Below are positions 47,401 through 64,000 of a DNA stretch of 64,000 nt, one piece after another. The stretch's first letter is position 1. The number at the start of each line of letters is the position of its first letter. Source of the DNA: Prochilodus magdalenae (Eukaryota; Chordata; Actinopteri; Characiformes; Prochilodontidae); NCBI GenBank assembly GCA_024036415.1, contig JAMWET010004985.1, positions 69,501-133,500 of the forward strand, read 5' to 3'. Below the pieces are notes generated by a model. It was given only the letters and a program-made list of their open reading frames with translations, did no database searches and was not told the origin of the DNA. The translations under genes and the position numbers were made by a program.

Positions 47401-49696
47401 AGACATATTGACTCCTGGTTCCCATCACCACCACAGTAACGAAAACCACGTCGGAAAGCTTCCCGTCACTGAGCCATGTCACCATAAACCACTCTGAAAG
47501 ACTTTGCTTACATCTCAGCTGGCTTGCAGGTGTTCTGAAGAGCTGGTGGAAGCCTCCTTTAAGGACCATTCGTGCACTAGTCAGAGAGAGCATCCACCTT
47601 TCAAGTGGCAGGTGTGTGCCACTTAAGCGTGGCTCTAAATTCCAGACCGTTACACCACAGAGCGATGAGAAGAACGGCATGTCAGCCTTACCTCGTGCAT
47701 ATAAGGGAACACAAGCAGTCCAAGCTTCTTGCCGACGTAAACCGTGTCCACGGCAAAGTAATACTTCAGTTTGGAGATGGGGATAAAGCGGTCGAGCTGT
47801 GAAATCAAAAAGAGGCATGTCATGTGTCCTCTTTCACTAAAAATAAAAAGGAACACACATTAATAAGTCTCTTCTGGCCAGGATGCCATGTGACGAGTCT
47901 CACGAAAATATGCCTCTTGCTGAAGGAAAGTACAACAGCTTCTTTGTTTAAAGCACGAAAAACATCATGTACTCAAACGACACACTACAGTAACACAAGC
48001 TAAGCTGCCGCATCCGTATGATCCGCAGCACCACGCCCACTAATTTCCTTGAAAAACTGATAACAGAAGCTAATAGCCAGATGCTACGTGTACTGTCCAT
48101 TATACTACAGACAGGGCAGCACTTGTTATAACGCCACTTACATTCTTATCCATCATTTCTTTGCCCTGGCTGGCAAGGCTACTCCCATAGGCCATTGCGA
48201 GGTTGGACATGGGTTCTGAAAGGAGGGTCTGTCCTGCATAGGCTCCTGGTCCCTTGTCCACACCACTGTGTCCAGCATTGTGCCCAGTACTGGTGTCATC
48301 AAACAGCTGACTGGGTTCACCGGAGGCGGGGCCCCTCATCCTGACTTTCGGTTCTGCAACACAAGTGAACAGTTCAAGGCTTAATACTGTCTTTCAGATC
48401 TATCAATCTGTCCTACATAATGGTTATATACGTGCAGCATAACAACATGGCGTTTGTATAGGCTTGTAGAGGTCAGCACGCTGGCCTGTAGCATGTCTGC
48501 ACTGAATGCACAAGCTTAAAACACACGGATGGATTAAGTTTCAGGTGGACAATAAGGAATACAACATAACTCCAATTAGCTACTGGATCTATATGGCTAC
48601 CGGATCAGGCAAAATCAGGGCAACCAGGCAGGAAAGGAAGATCGTTGTGCTATCCTGATGAAACCTGAATAACAGGCAGGTGGGTACAGCACGTGCCCTG
48701 AGCTTGTAGACGTCTGAGGAAACAACTGCTCTGAAATCAGAAGTATTAATAAGGGTTTTTCCATCTGCTGCAGTAACCGTGTCTACTCTTCTAGGGAGGT
48801 CGGAGAACTGAACAGCATGCAGCTTAAAGGGCATTTGTGAGGATGGGTATAGATGCTGGATGCTTATCCCTGGATCATAGCAGTTGGAGCTTCATACCTC
48901 CAGAGAAAGCCCACTGTATCTCAATTCAATGTTGGGGGCCCTATAATCCCTGAGCACAGGTCATGGTGGACTTAGGCTCATATGCAGCTGCTCCAGTGTG
49001 TTCAGTTCCTCTGGTTAAAGCTTTTCTATAGAGATTACACATGTCAACAATAAATACCCCTTAAAGAAGCTGAATTAGTGCAATAGTCTGTTTATTAGCC
49101 AGTTATTCAGGCTAATATCCCACTAATAGCCCGAGCAACGCCGTTAGCTGAAAGACAGCGCCTAACTAAGGCTGCGTCCCAAATTGCTCCCTGCTCCCTA
49201 CATAGTGCACTACGTTAGGTTTAGAATAATGGCTCCTGTGCACAAACAGTGCACTGTATGTCTATCTAAAGAGACATATGGGATGTAGCTACATGTACAT
49301 AATTCCCTTCTGTAAATACACTGTTATTCGAGTGTAAAAGGCGACTCACATAGTGCACTATATAGGGAGCAGGGAGCCATTTGAGATACAGCCCAAGCGA
49401 ACTAACCGGCAGAGGAGCTGCCGTTGTTGGAGCTACAATGATCAGGGTTTACAAGTCAGCACGACATGTACAGGCTATAAGAGTTATTTTTGCTTCACCT
49501 CAGTCGTGTTGTGAAACCAACCGAAGTCCACTTTGCTCTGTGTGTGCCTGCTTTGCCCAACCAGCTCGTTAGCAACATGCTAGCAACTCCCATTAGCCAG
49601 GCACAAACTGAAAGTGTCCCTGAAATCACAACACAAATAACAGCATGACGTACGTAACTTACGCTGTCTGAACCCACTCTGGTTGGAGTAATCCAT
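38335..49696 (-). CDS. yif1b: Protein YIF1B, complete gene with eight coding exons
   Basis: YIF1B is a Yip1-interacting multi-pass membrane protein of the ER-Golgi intermediate zone and Golgi. In vertebrates it supports anterograde traffic and Golgi structure, and targeting of the 5-HT1A receptor to dendrites. Coding exons (minus strand): 49663-49696, 48142-48353, 47692-47796, 44861-44939, 44144-44201, 43443-43598, 40772-40865, 38335-38490. They total 894 nt and encode 297 residues; human YIF1B has 314. Every junction is GT-AG and in phase. Landmarks are QLFDDTS and [18 protein letters not shown] in exon 2, [18 protein letters not shown] in exon 3 and [20 protein letters not shown] in exon 4. 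Membrane segments are in exons 5 to 8, ending [18 protein letters not shown] and [14 protein letters not shown] match YIF1B better than YIF1A. The start [11 protein letters not shown] is the first ATG of a short exon with a good donor. Introns hold a Tc1 relic and two minisatellites. Confidence 0.96.
39290..39790. repeat. Degenerate ~60-bp tandem repeat in yif1b intron 7
   Basis: About eight imperfect units contain catttaaggtggaacagg, acaagaagctgagaa and gtcagcaccagaa(t/a)gtaa. Spacing varies from about 50 to 70 bp. The rest of intron 7 (38491-40771) shows nothing else clear. Confidence 0.8.
40772..40865 (-). CDS. yif1b: yif1b coding exon 7
   Basis: Encodes [20 protein letters not shown] and [11 protein letters not shown], two membrane segments. 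It is flanked by cctaatag and gtgagt. 94 nt, entering with one base to complete a glycine codon. Confidence 0.95.
41340..41970. repeat. 19-bp minisatellite in yif1b intron 6, about 33 units
   Basis: The unit is cagtcccgtccctgaaaac, with variants ctgtcccgtctctgaaaac. Irregular units appear after 41700. It produces two overlapping minus-strand open frames of about 220 codons ('[14 protein letters not shown]', '[10 protein letters not shown]'), which are by-products: they lie in an intron and have no domain. Confidence 0.92.
42080..42375 (+). mobile_element. LINE 3' UTR fragment in yif1b intron 6
   Basis: It ends gttcctggagcaatgtcatt, tcaccccacggtgtacttgt, gaatgacaataaaagcc, the same kind of LINE 3' end as 13785-14020 but with an intact AATAAA. 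It is on the strand opposite to yif1b. Confidence 0.6.
43443..43598 (-). CDS. yif1b: yif1b coding exon 6
   Basis: Encodes [20 protein letters not shown] and [20 protein letters not shown], then [12 protein letters not shown]. 156 nt, with acceptor tgttcag and donor gtaagc. The core membrane segment and the [13 protein letters not shown] loop are hallmarks of YIF1B. Confidence 0.96.
44144..44201 (-). CDS. yif1b: yif1b coding exon 5
   Basis: Encodes [18 protein letters not shown], the first membrane segment. 58 nt, acceptor tttccag, donor gtaaga. Confidence 0.95.
44467..44500. repeat. (ATTT)n microsatellite in yif1b intron 4
   Basis: Nine or so tandem attt units within intron 4 (44202-44860), which otherwise shows nothing. 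Confidence 0.8.
44861..44939 (-). CDS. yif1b: yif1b coding exon 4
   Basis: Encodes [20 protein letters not shown] followed by PDLYIP. 79 nt, acceptor ttttgacag, donor gtaaat. The acidic cytosolic segment precedes the first membrane span. Confidence 0.96.
45396..46183 (+). mobile_element. Tc1-like internal-deletion derivative in yif1b intron 3, 788 bp
   Basis: The inverted ends (left CAGTGAGGAAAGTAAGTATT; right, reversed, CAGTGAGGAAAATGAGTATT) are flanked by TA at 45394-45395 and 46184-46185. A 100-codon frame (45764-46066) starts [16 protein letters not shown], the usual Tc1 transposase N-terminus. It then jumps directly to the C-terminal part [16 protein letters not shown]...[10 protein letters not shown]. 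The helix-turn-helix and the DDE catalytic domain are missing. A protein from it could not transpose. Confidence 0.88.
46990..47008. repeat. (TA)n microsatellite in yif1b intron 3
   Basis: Short atatatatat run. Nearby (46850-46960 and 47395-47510) are fragments of the dispersed 'ggttcccatcaccaccac' repeat; the rest of intron 3 shows nothing. Confidence 0.7.
47692..47796 (-). CDS. yif1b: yif1b coding exon 3
   Basis: Encodes [20 protein letters not shown] followed by [15 protein letters not shown], exactly 35 codons. Acceptor atttcacag, donor gtaagg. [10 protein letters not shown] is among the most conserved YIF1 stretches. Confidence 0.97.
48142..48353 (-). CDS. yif1b: yif1b coding exon 2
   Basis: Encodes [20 protein letters not shown] and continues to [22 protein letters not shown]. 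212 nt, acceptor gttgcag, donor gtaagt. This is the cytosolic N-terminal region with the conserved LFDDTS. Confidence 0.96.
49170..49394. mobile_element. MITE with 'tagtgcactat' inverted ends in yif1b intron 1
   Basis: The left arm ggctgcgtcccaaattgctc, ctacatagtgcacta is mirrored by tagtgcactatatagggagc, agggagccatttgagataca gcc. A related copy is at 51460-51650. The class is not certain. Confidence 0.7.
49663..49696 (-). CDS. yif1b: yif1b coding exon 1
   Basis: ATG at 49694-49696 opens [11 protein letters not shown] and one further base before donor gtaagt. It is 34 nt and joins exon 2 in phase 1. The match to YIF1B N-termini is inferred from context and phase rather than from strong conservation. 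Confidence 0.85.
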
Positions 49697-49729
49697 CCCC
49701 ACAAAGTATACGGTACCGTCCACCTGAAA

Positions 49730-49990
49730 GTGTCCAGGAAACGTGTATTAACCCGGTTTAATTCACTCTGTCGTAGTAAGGGTATTTCTCGCGCAGCTAC
49801 CGGCTCCAGTTCCTCCGCACTGAGTGGACCTCGCTTACGCACACGTAGGCGGGCAACGTACCCAATCACAGAGCGCAGAATGGCACAAGGGGCGTATCCT
49901 GAGGGCACGCCAGCCAATCAGAAAACGACACTGGAGTCTCTATTAACGGTGCAGAAGGGCGTACATCCTGCGCATCTCATATGGCAGCCT
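49730..49990 (-). promoter_or_regulatory. yif1b: yif1b promoter region with two CCAAT boxes
   Basis: CpG-rich sequence lies immediately upstream of exon 1. CCAAT occurs on the plus strand at 49862-49866 and 49914-49918 (ATTGG relative to yif1b), about 170 and 220 bp before the start codon. No TATA box stands out. This fits a broadly expressed housekeeping-type promoter. Possible use in the other direction is not supported by a recognised gene on the plus strand. Confidence 0.5.
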
Positions 49991-50129
49991 TCCCCTTTTA
50001 ACCTCAGCGAGCGCTCAGGGATGATGTTTATTTGGACAGTTAGACCACAATTCCCATCTATTTCCCAAACGTACGGTTCTGTTTTCTGTGGGAGCCCATT
50101 CCAGTCACTTAAAATAAATTATAACCATA

Positions 50130-50690
50130 AACACCCAGCATCTAATAATTATTTTTTCACGAGAACTGATAGGCCATAATTTTGAGATAATAAGTCGTTA
50201 TTTTGATATGCTAGCTCGTTAAATTTCGATGCTAGATCATTATTTTTTTTTAAATGAGCTGCAGAAACATTCTGAAATGCTATGTCAATATTTTAAGGTG
50301 CTAAGTCATTATTTTGGAAATGGTAAGTTTTGAGATGCTAAATCGTTTTTTTGAAATGCTAAGTCATTATTTTCAGAAGCCAAGTTATTTTCAGGTGCTA
50401 AGTTAATATTATTAAATGCTTATCAGTCATAATTGAGATGCTAGGTCGTTATTCTAAAATACTAGCATTGTTTTGAAGTGTTGGGATGCTAAATCGTTAA
50501 TGTAAAATGCTAATTCATTATTTTGAGATGCTAAGTCATAACTATGATTTGCTAAGAACGTTTTGAAATGCCACTTGAGATGCTTTTATTACTCTAGAGA
50601 TGTTAAGTCATTATTTTAACATGCCAAATACTTATATTGAGATAACTGAGTATTTTGATATGCTTTTTTTTTTTGTTATTTTAATTGAAC
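50130..50690. repeat. Degenerate tandem array 'ttattttgagatgctaagtc', copy 1
   Basis: Imperfect repeats of about 20-24 bp built on cattattttgagatgctaag. The stretch just before it (gggagcccattccagtcact taaa) also precedes the second array at 52530, so both arrays belong to copies of one element. Confidence 0.75.
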
Positions 50691-51455
50691 TTCTGGGTCA
50701 GGACACACACACACACACACTACATATATATTTCTTTATATATTTGTATATATTTTTTCAAAGGCATTTATTTTGAGCATTAGGCCAGTAATTGCTATTC
50801 TGACTCCTAAATGAACACTGTAGTGTACATTTCATTGTTTCACCTACACCAACACACCCAGCCAGACACTGCATAACAAGTCTGGGATATCGTAAATAAA
50901 TGTTTCTAAAAGATCAAAAACAACATCTACACAAATCAAAATCTCCTCTTTTTTATTTGTGCTTTAAATTTTTACAATACAACACAGAATGGCCAGCATT
51001 TTCAGCAATGTCATTATTTTCATTCCATATAAAACCCACCATAAGTTGGTTATTAGAATTATAAACATCCAATGATATTTTTATAAAACAACACTGATTA
51101 TTCAAGTGGCAATGCATACTGACCTTGCTTGTGGGCAGGGCTGTCAAAGTCCCTCAACATAACCTTTTAATCATTGACCAACTCCTGACTGATTAATGGC
51201 ATTAGAGACAGATGAGAAGTACCTATAGGTAAGGCTACAGTGATTGATCACCCACACGATCTGCATATAGAGAGCTTCTGTAAGTGTTTTGTGTTTTTGA
51301 GTTTTGTAAAATGAACCAAGTGCAAACCCAGTTCTCAGGGACTCAGCTCTCTTCTCCTCTGTATATGCGCAGTATGTTTCAGACCACAAGGGGGCAGCAT
51401 TGGACAAAATCCTCATAGACACAGTCTTGGCGCTTCTGGCATACTGCTAGTTTAC
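50691..51455. other. Intergenic stretch with (AC)n run
   Basis: Short (AC)n at about 50704-50720; no gene or repeat recognised in the rest. Confidence 0.4.
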
Positions 51456-51459
51456 TGTA

Positions 51460-51650
51460 AAGGCTCCATCTCAGTTCGCTCCCTATCTCCTACATAGTGC
51501 GCTATGTGGGTCTTAAAAATGGCCCCTGAATCCGAAGCCCACTGGACACACAGTGCAAGTGAAGAATCAAGATATAGGGGGCCGTAGCACAATGTAGGTA
51601 GTCACTACATAGAAAGTAGGGAGCCATTTGAGACCGAACCATCTTTTTAA
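51460..51650. mobile_element. MITE related to 49170-49394
   Basis: The left end ggctccatctcagttcgctc, ctacatagtgcgctatgt and right end tagtcactacatag, agtagggagccatttgagac match the family ends. The interior is shorter and diverged. Confidence 0.6.
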
Positions 51651-52480
51651 CTTACTGTCTGGACCTGCCTGGACGTTAGCTTTTATCTAAATATCGAAAA
51701 GGTTAAAAATCATACGTGGTCCAAGTGATATTCTTTGCCGTTTCTGATTTGTATGTTCATATACGCCGTTTCTGAATCTAAAACTTCAAATACTGAATTA
51801 CGGAAAATAAAAATAAAAATAAATCATGCAGATAATTTCATTACAAGCAGCTTTTCAACCTATTCGGATGGAAAGCGTATAGCACACCATATGAGAAACT
51901 GGGGGGTCTATATGGGAACAGGCTAATACGCTAATGGGTGCATGTGAGCGTGCTAGAGAGGTACATGTATCTGAGGTATCGTTACCCGTTATCTACTGTT
52001 TTCTAAAAGTGAGTTTCAGGATACAGCTTGCTTTTCTGAAGGAGCTGTCCTGCTCGAGCACTGGCTGAGTCAGAGATGATCAACATCTCCCTCTAGAACT
52101 GCTATCTAGCAATAGCATTACAACTAGACAGACATGGACAGTTCACATCCAGAGACCTTTGCTGTGGGTTGAGAAGCTAGAGTAGACAGTTCGAACTGAA
52201 TCCTGTTGTGGACCTGAACTAACCACCTCCGCACCCAACCACTTCAGTTGTGTCGTCTTTTAGTAATCGGCATCATATTAGTCCATATGAGAAACTCCGA
52301 GTGCTGCAGCTGCTCGGCTGCTGTTTATGCATACATAATCTCTTACAAAAATATATATCTTGCACAGATGGGCTCGTACTGCGTTCAGGAGAGAGTTAAG
52401 TTTTCCCACAGTGAGTTTTTTAAACGTCTCATTGTTGAATTCCAGATTTAGAATGCCAGGGCTCCAAAGCTGTTGGTTTT
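51651..52480. other. Intergenic stretch, nothing recognised
   Basis: No coding frame with a domain, and no clear repeat. Confidence 0.4.
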
Positions 52481-52483
52481 TTA

Positions 52484-52760
52484 TGGGTGCCCATTACAGT
52501 CAGTTGAACACTAATTTTTTTTTTTTCACATGAGCTGATATGTCATTATGTTTAGATGCTAAGTCATTATTTTGAATTGATAGGTTTCAAAATGCTAAGT
52601 GGGTATTTTGTAAAGCTAATAAGTCACTATTTGAAGGTGCTAGCTTTTTATTCTGAGATGCTAGCATTATTTTGAAAGGCCACGTTTTGAGGTGCCAAGT
52701 CATTATTTTGAGATGCTAAGTCTTTTTTAAAATGATATCATTATTTTCAGATGCCAAATT
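52484..52760. repeat. Degenerate tandem array 'ttattttgagatgctaagtc', copy 2
   Basis: It is preceded by gggtgcccattacagtcagt tgaa, the counterpart of 50090. A shorter array of the same unit follows. Confidence 0.75.
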
Positions 52761-53080
52761 ATTTCACCATTAATATGGTGTCAAAAAACTTCCAAAGTTC
52801 GGTTTACTTAACTACTGCAGTTGACCACAGTGGCATACTAATCTGGATGTTTATACGTCTCATTGTTCTCAGGAGCTTCTCCTCTCTTTTTCCACCTTAA
52901 ATAACCAAACTACATGGATAAAGCTAATTATCCATTTCCATTGGTGACTTTCTTGCTATATCAACATTTGTGTGGCTACATGCCGCCACTGTCTACATAC
53001 CACTGTGTTCTTCAGTGCAAACATGTGAATATAGCCCTAACTGCTCCATCATTTTATCATTACGCTATACACAAAAAGGT
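52761..53080. other. Intergenic stretch, nothing recognised
   Basis: No coding signal or repeat recognised. Confidence 0.4.
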
Positions 53081-53084
53081 AAGT

Positions 53085-53395
53085 CACACACAGACATTCA
53101 TTCTCTGAGCCGCTTATCAGGGAGATGCTGAAGCCTCTCCCAGGAAACACCCTGAACAGGCCAGGAGTCCATCAACAGGACAGATAGACAGACACAGGTA
53201 CTCACACCTGACTGCATGCCTTTGGACTGTGGGAGGAGACCAAAGCATCCAGAGGAAACCCTAAACCGTCACTGGGTGAACATGCAAACTACATAGAGAA
53301 AGGACCCTGGACGTCCCAGCCGGGAATCAAACCTAGGCCCTTTTTCCTGGAAGGAGGCAGCGCTACCCACTGCACCACCATGCCACCCCATACAC
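53085..53395 (-). mobile_element. SINE-like repeat, antisense
   Basis: On the minus strand it begins with a tRNA-like head (ggtggcatggtggtgcagtg, then B-box-like gtttgattcccgg). It continues with catgttcacccagtgacggt ttagg-type sequence and a tail of agcggctcagagaatgaatg. A sense copy is at 61570-61860. The family is not named. Confidence 0.65.
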
Positions 53396-54060
53396 AAACA
53401 GACAATCAAAAGTCTGGTTATGCTATGGGTCAGCAGCTCAGCGGAGACATGCTCTTGAGGGCCATTCAATTGGAATTCGTCCTACCTGAAGGTCAGAAAC
53501 TATCCCAGTTACTACTTGTGTGGTCATGAATGCAGCATGAGCCGGTTTACCCTACAGCAGAAATACACAGGAGTTTATGGATCCACACAGCCTGCGGTTC
53601 CAGACTCCTACTTCTGCCTGTGTAAAATGTCCTCGGAATGTCCCTGGATCCTCTGAACTACAAGGCTGTATGCATTTTGCCACAGGCAAGCTAACACTAC
53701 TGTGCAACCTCGACCAATCTAGGGTGGCCACATATCCGGTTTTAAGCCAGACGCTCAATTTTTTCAACTCCCAGTCCTCTGTCCAGCTCAGCATCTGGAC
53801 GGACACCTATTAGTCCTCATTTCGGGATGAACTATTTGAAATGTTCACTCGCAAATAATATTATCTGTGCCATTGGCTCACGTTGGCATTTCATTGGTTT
53901 ACCAAGGTCATGTGACAGCACGACTCGCCTACCAGCTAACCGAATTGCTAGCTAGCTAGTCAACTAACAAGCTCTCGTTTGATTCACGAATGTCATCCAT
54001 TTCTCCCAAATAGACGAGTACAGCAATCTGTTATGTATCATATAGGGTAGGTTATGATTT
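53396..54060. other. Intergenic stretch, nothing recognised
   Basis: Overlapping open frames on both strands at 53552-53813 have no domain. Confidence 0.4.
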
Positions 54061-54064
54061 TAAA

Positions 54065-54285
54065 TGTGGTTGGTGTGACTCAGAGGATAACACCACTACC
54101 CTACAGGGCGATACCACCCCAGGTGGGAGATCAGGGTTTGATTTCCGGTGTTGGATAACTGTGCTACACCAATAAGAGTCCTTGGGCTAGACTCCTAACG
54201 CTACACTGGCCAACCTGTAATAATAAATAACCTTGTATGTTGCTCTGGATAATAGCATCATCTAAATGCCGTAAATGTAACATAA
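54065..54285 (+). mobile_element. tRNA-derived SINE with L2-type tail
   Basis: Head tggttggtgtgactcagagg; degenerate B-box region (gggtttgatttccgg); tail gctctggataatagcatcat ctaaatgccgtaaatgtaa. Same family as 6622. Confidence 0.8.
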
Positions 54286-54923
54286 ATGCCGTTTTATGAT
54301 GTCCTCCATTTGGGGATGGGATGTCCTTCTTTTTTGGGTTATGAAAGTGGCCACCCTAGTCCAATCCCCAAAACAAACCAGCAAGCTTTGTCCAGTGTGG
54401 TAGTTCATTTGCTTTGGCAGTAGTAGAGTACATGTGGAGTAGCAGGTGATGGTATATAATAGTCTTCAAGTTTAATAGTAGACTTGCAACATCATTGCAG
54501 TGTGCAGGAGTGGTAGCTTGCTCTTAGCATGGACATAGCCTTGTTCATATTTCGACTATTTAACAACCTCATAACTCAGAGGATCCAGAGACATCCAAGA
54601 GAAAACTTTACCTAGGACCACAGGACTTGGAAACCCTCTTCGTGTCTGGACATGGAGCTCCTAATATGGACCTGATGCCGTCTACAGAATAGCACACGAC
54701 TTCAGAGGTGTAAAGGATCATTACTTTTTATGATTAATACTATATCTGTCTCTTTTTAAAAAAAATGGGTTTAAACAGATGCCCTGCAGCTATCTACCCA
54801 TGCAAACTTAGGCTGAGACTGACGGCGCTAAAGTATTCCATCGTGATTTACAAAGCTAGAGCTGCTCCTCTAATTCTGTCACTGTCCTACGTTTTCGAGT
54901 TCGGTGGAACTCTGGCCGAATGG
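54286..54923. other. Region downstream of hhipl1, probably including its 3' UTR
   Basis: No canonical AATAAA on the minus strand stands out here. The open frame at 54765-54980 overlaps the hhipl1 end antisense and is not a gene. Confidence 0.35.

Positions 54924-64000
<9,077 letters not shown>

Noticed and set aside
49495..49917. 140-codon minus-strand frame upstream of and across yif1b exon 1
   Set aside because: It is in a different frame from the yif1b exon, crosses a good splice donor and runs through CpG-rich promoter sequence.

Overview
The window looks like teleost fish chromosomal DNA, probably from an otophysan such as a characiform. That placement is an inference from the repeat families; no marker gene fixes the species. 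Genes are spread out and split by GT-AG introns. Most of the remaining sequence is Tc1-like, hAT-like, SINE and L2-like LINE remnants and minisatellites. I found no operons, CRISPR arrays or true tRNA/rRNA genes.

Three genes can be supported. (1) A glycosyltransferase family 92 gene on the + strand, whose large terminal coding exon is 22641-23959; its start codon must lie in an upstream exon I could not place. (2) A complete yif1b gene on the - strand, 49696 down to 38335. Its eight coding exons have matching splice phases and give a 297-residue Golgi/ER trafficking protein. (3) The 3' part of hhipl1 on the - strand, 63467 down to 54924. It has six coding exons (about 590 residues) for the second half of the glucose/sorbosone-dehydrogenase-like domain, a long Pro/Thr-rich and basic linker, and a C-terminal SRCR domain. 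Its 5' exons lie beyond the right edge. The three genes share no evident pathway: one is a Golgi glycosyltransferase, one an early-secretory trafficking factor and one a secreted Hedgehog-related protein.

Layout: 1-22640 is gene-poor. It holds an edge-truncated Tc1 derivative, a decayed copy of the yif1b 3' end (about 1680-2310), L2 and SINE insertions, a 1.3-kb minisatellite (8.80-10.14 kb), a dimeric SINE, a LINE relic, nested DNA transposons and an hAT element with a clean 8-bp target duplication (17674-18671). 22641-23959 is the GT92 exon. 24-37.7 kb is repeats, including a 34-bp minisatellite of about 50 units with a 17-unit (578-bp) higher-order repeat. 37.7-49.9 kb is yif1b, with a Tc1 relic and two minisatellites in its introns and a CCAAT-containing upstream region. 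50-54.9 kb is intergenic repeats. 54.9-64 kb is hhipl1, with a 540-bp polypyrimidine tract in one intron.

I saw no convincing new biological system. The most useful leads are the yif1b remnant, the lineage-expanded hhipl1 linker, the higher-order minisatellite, the dimeric SINE and the filled/empty-site pairs that date the transposon insertions.
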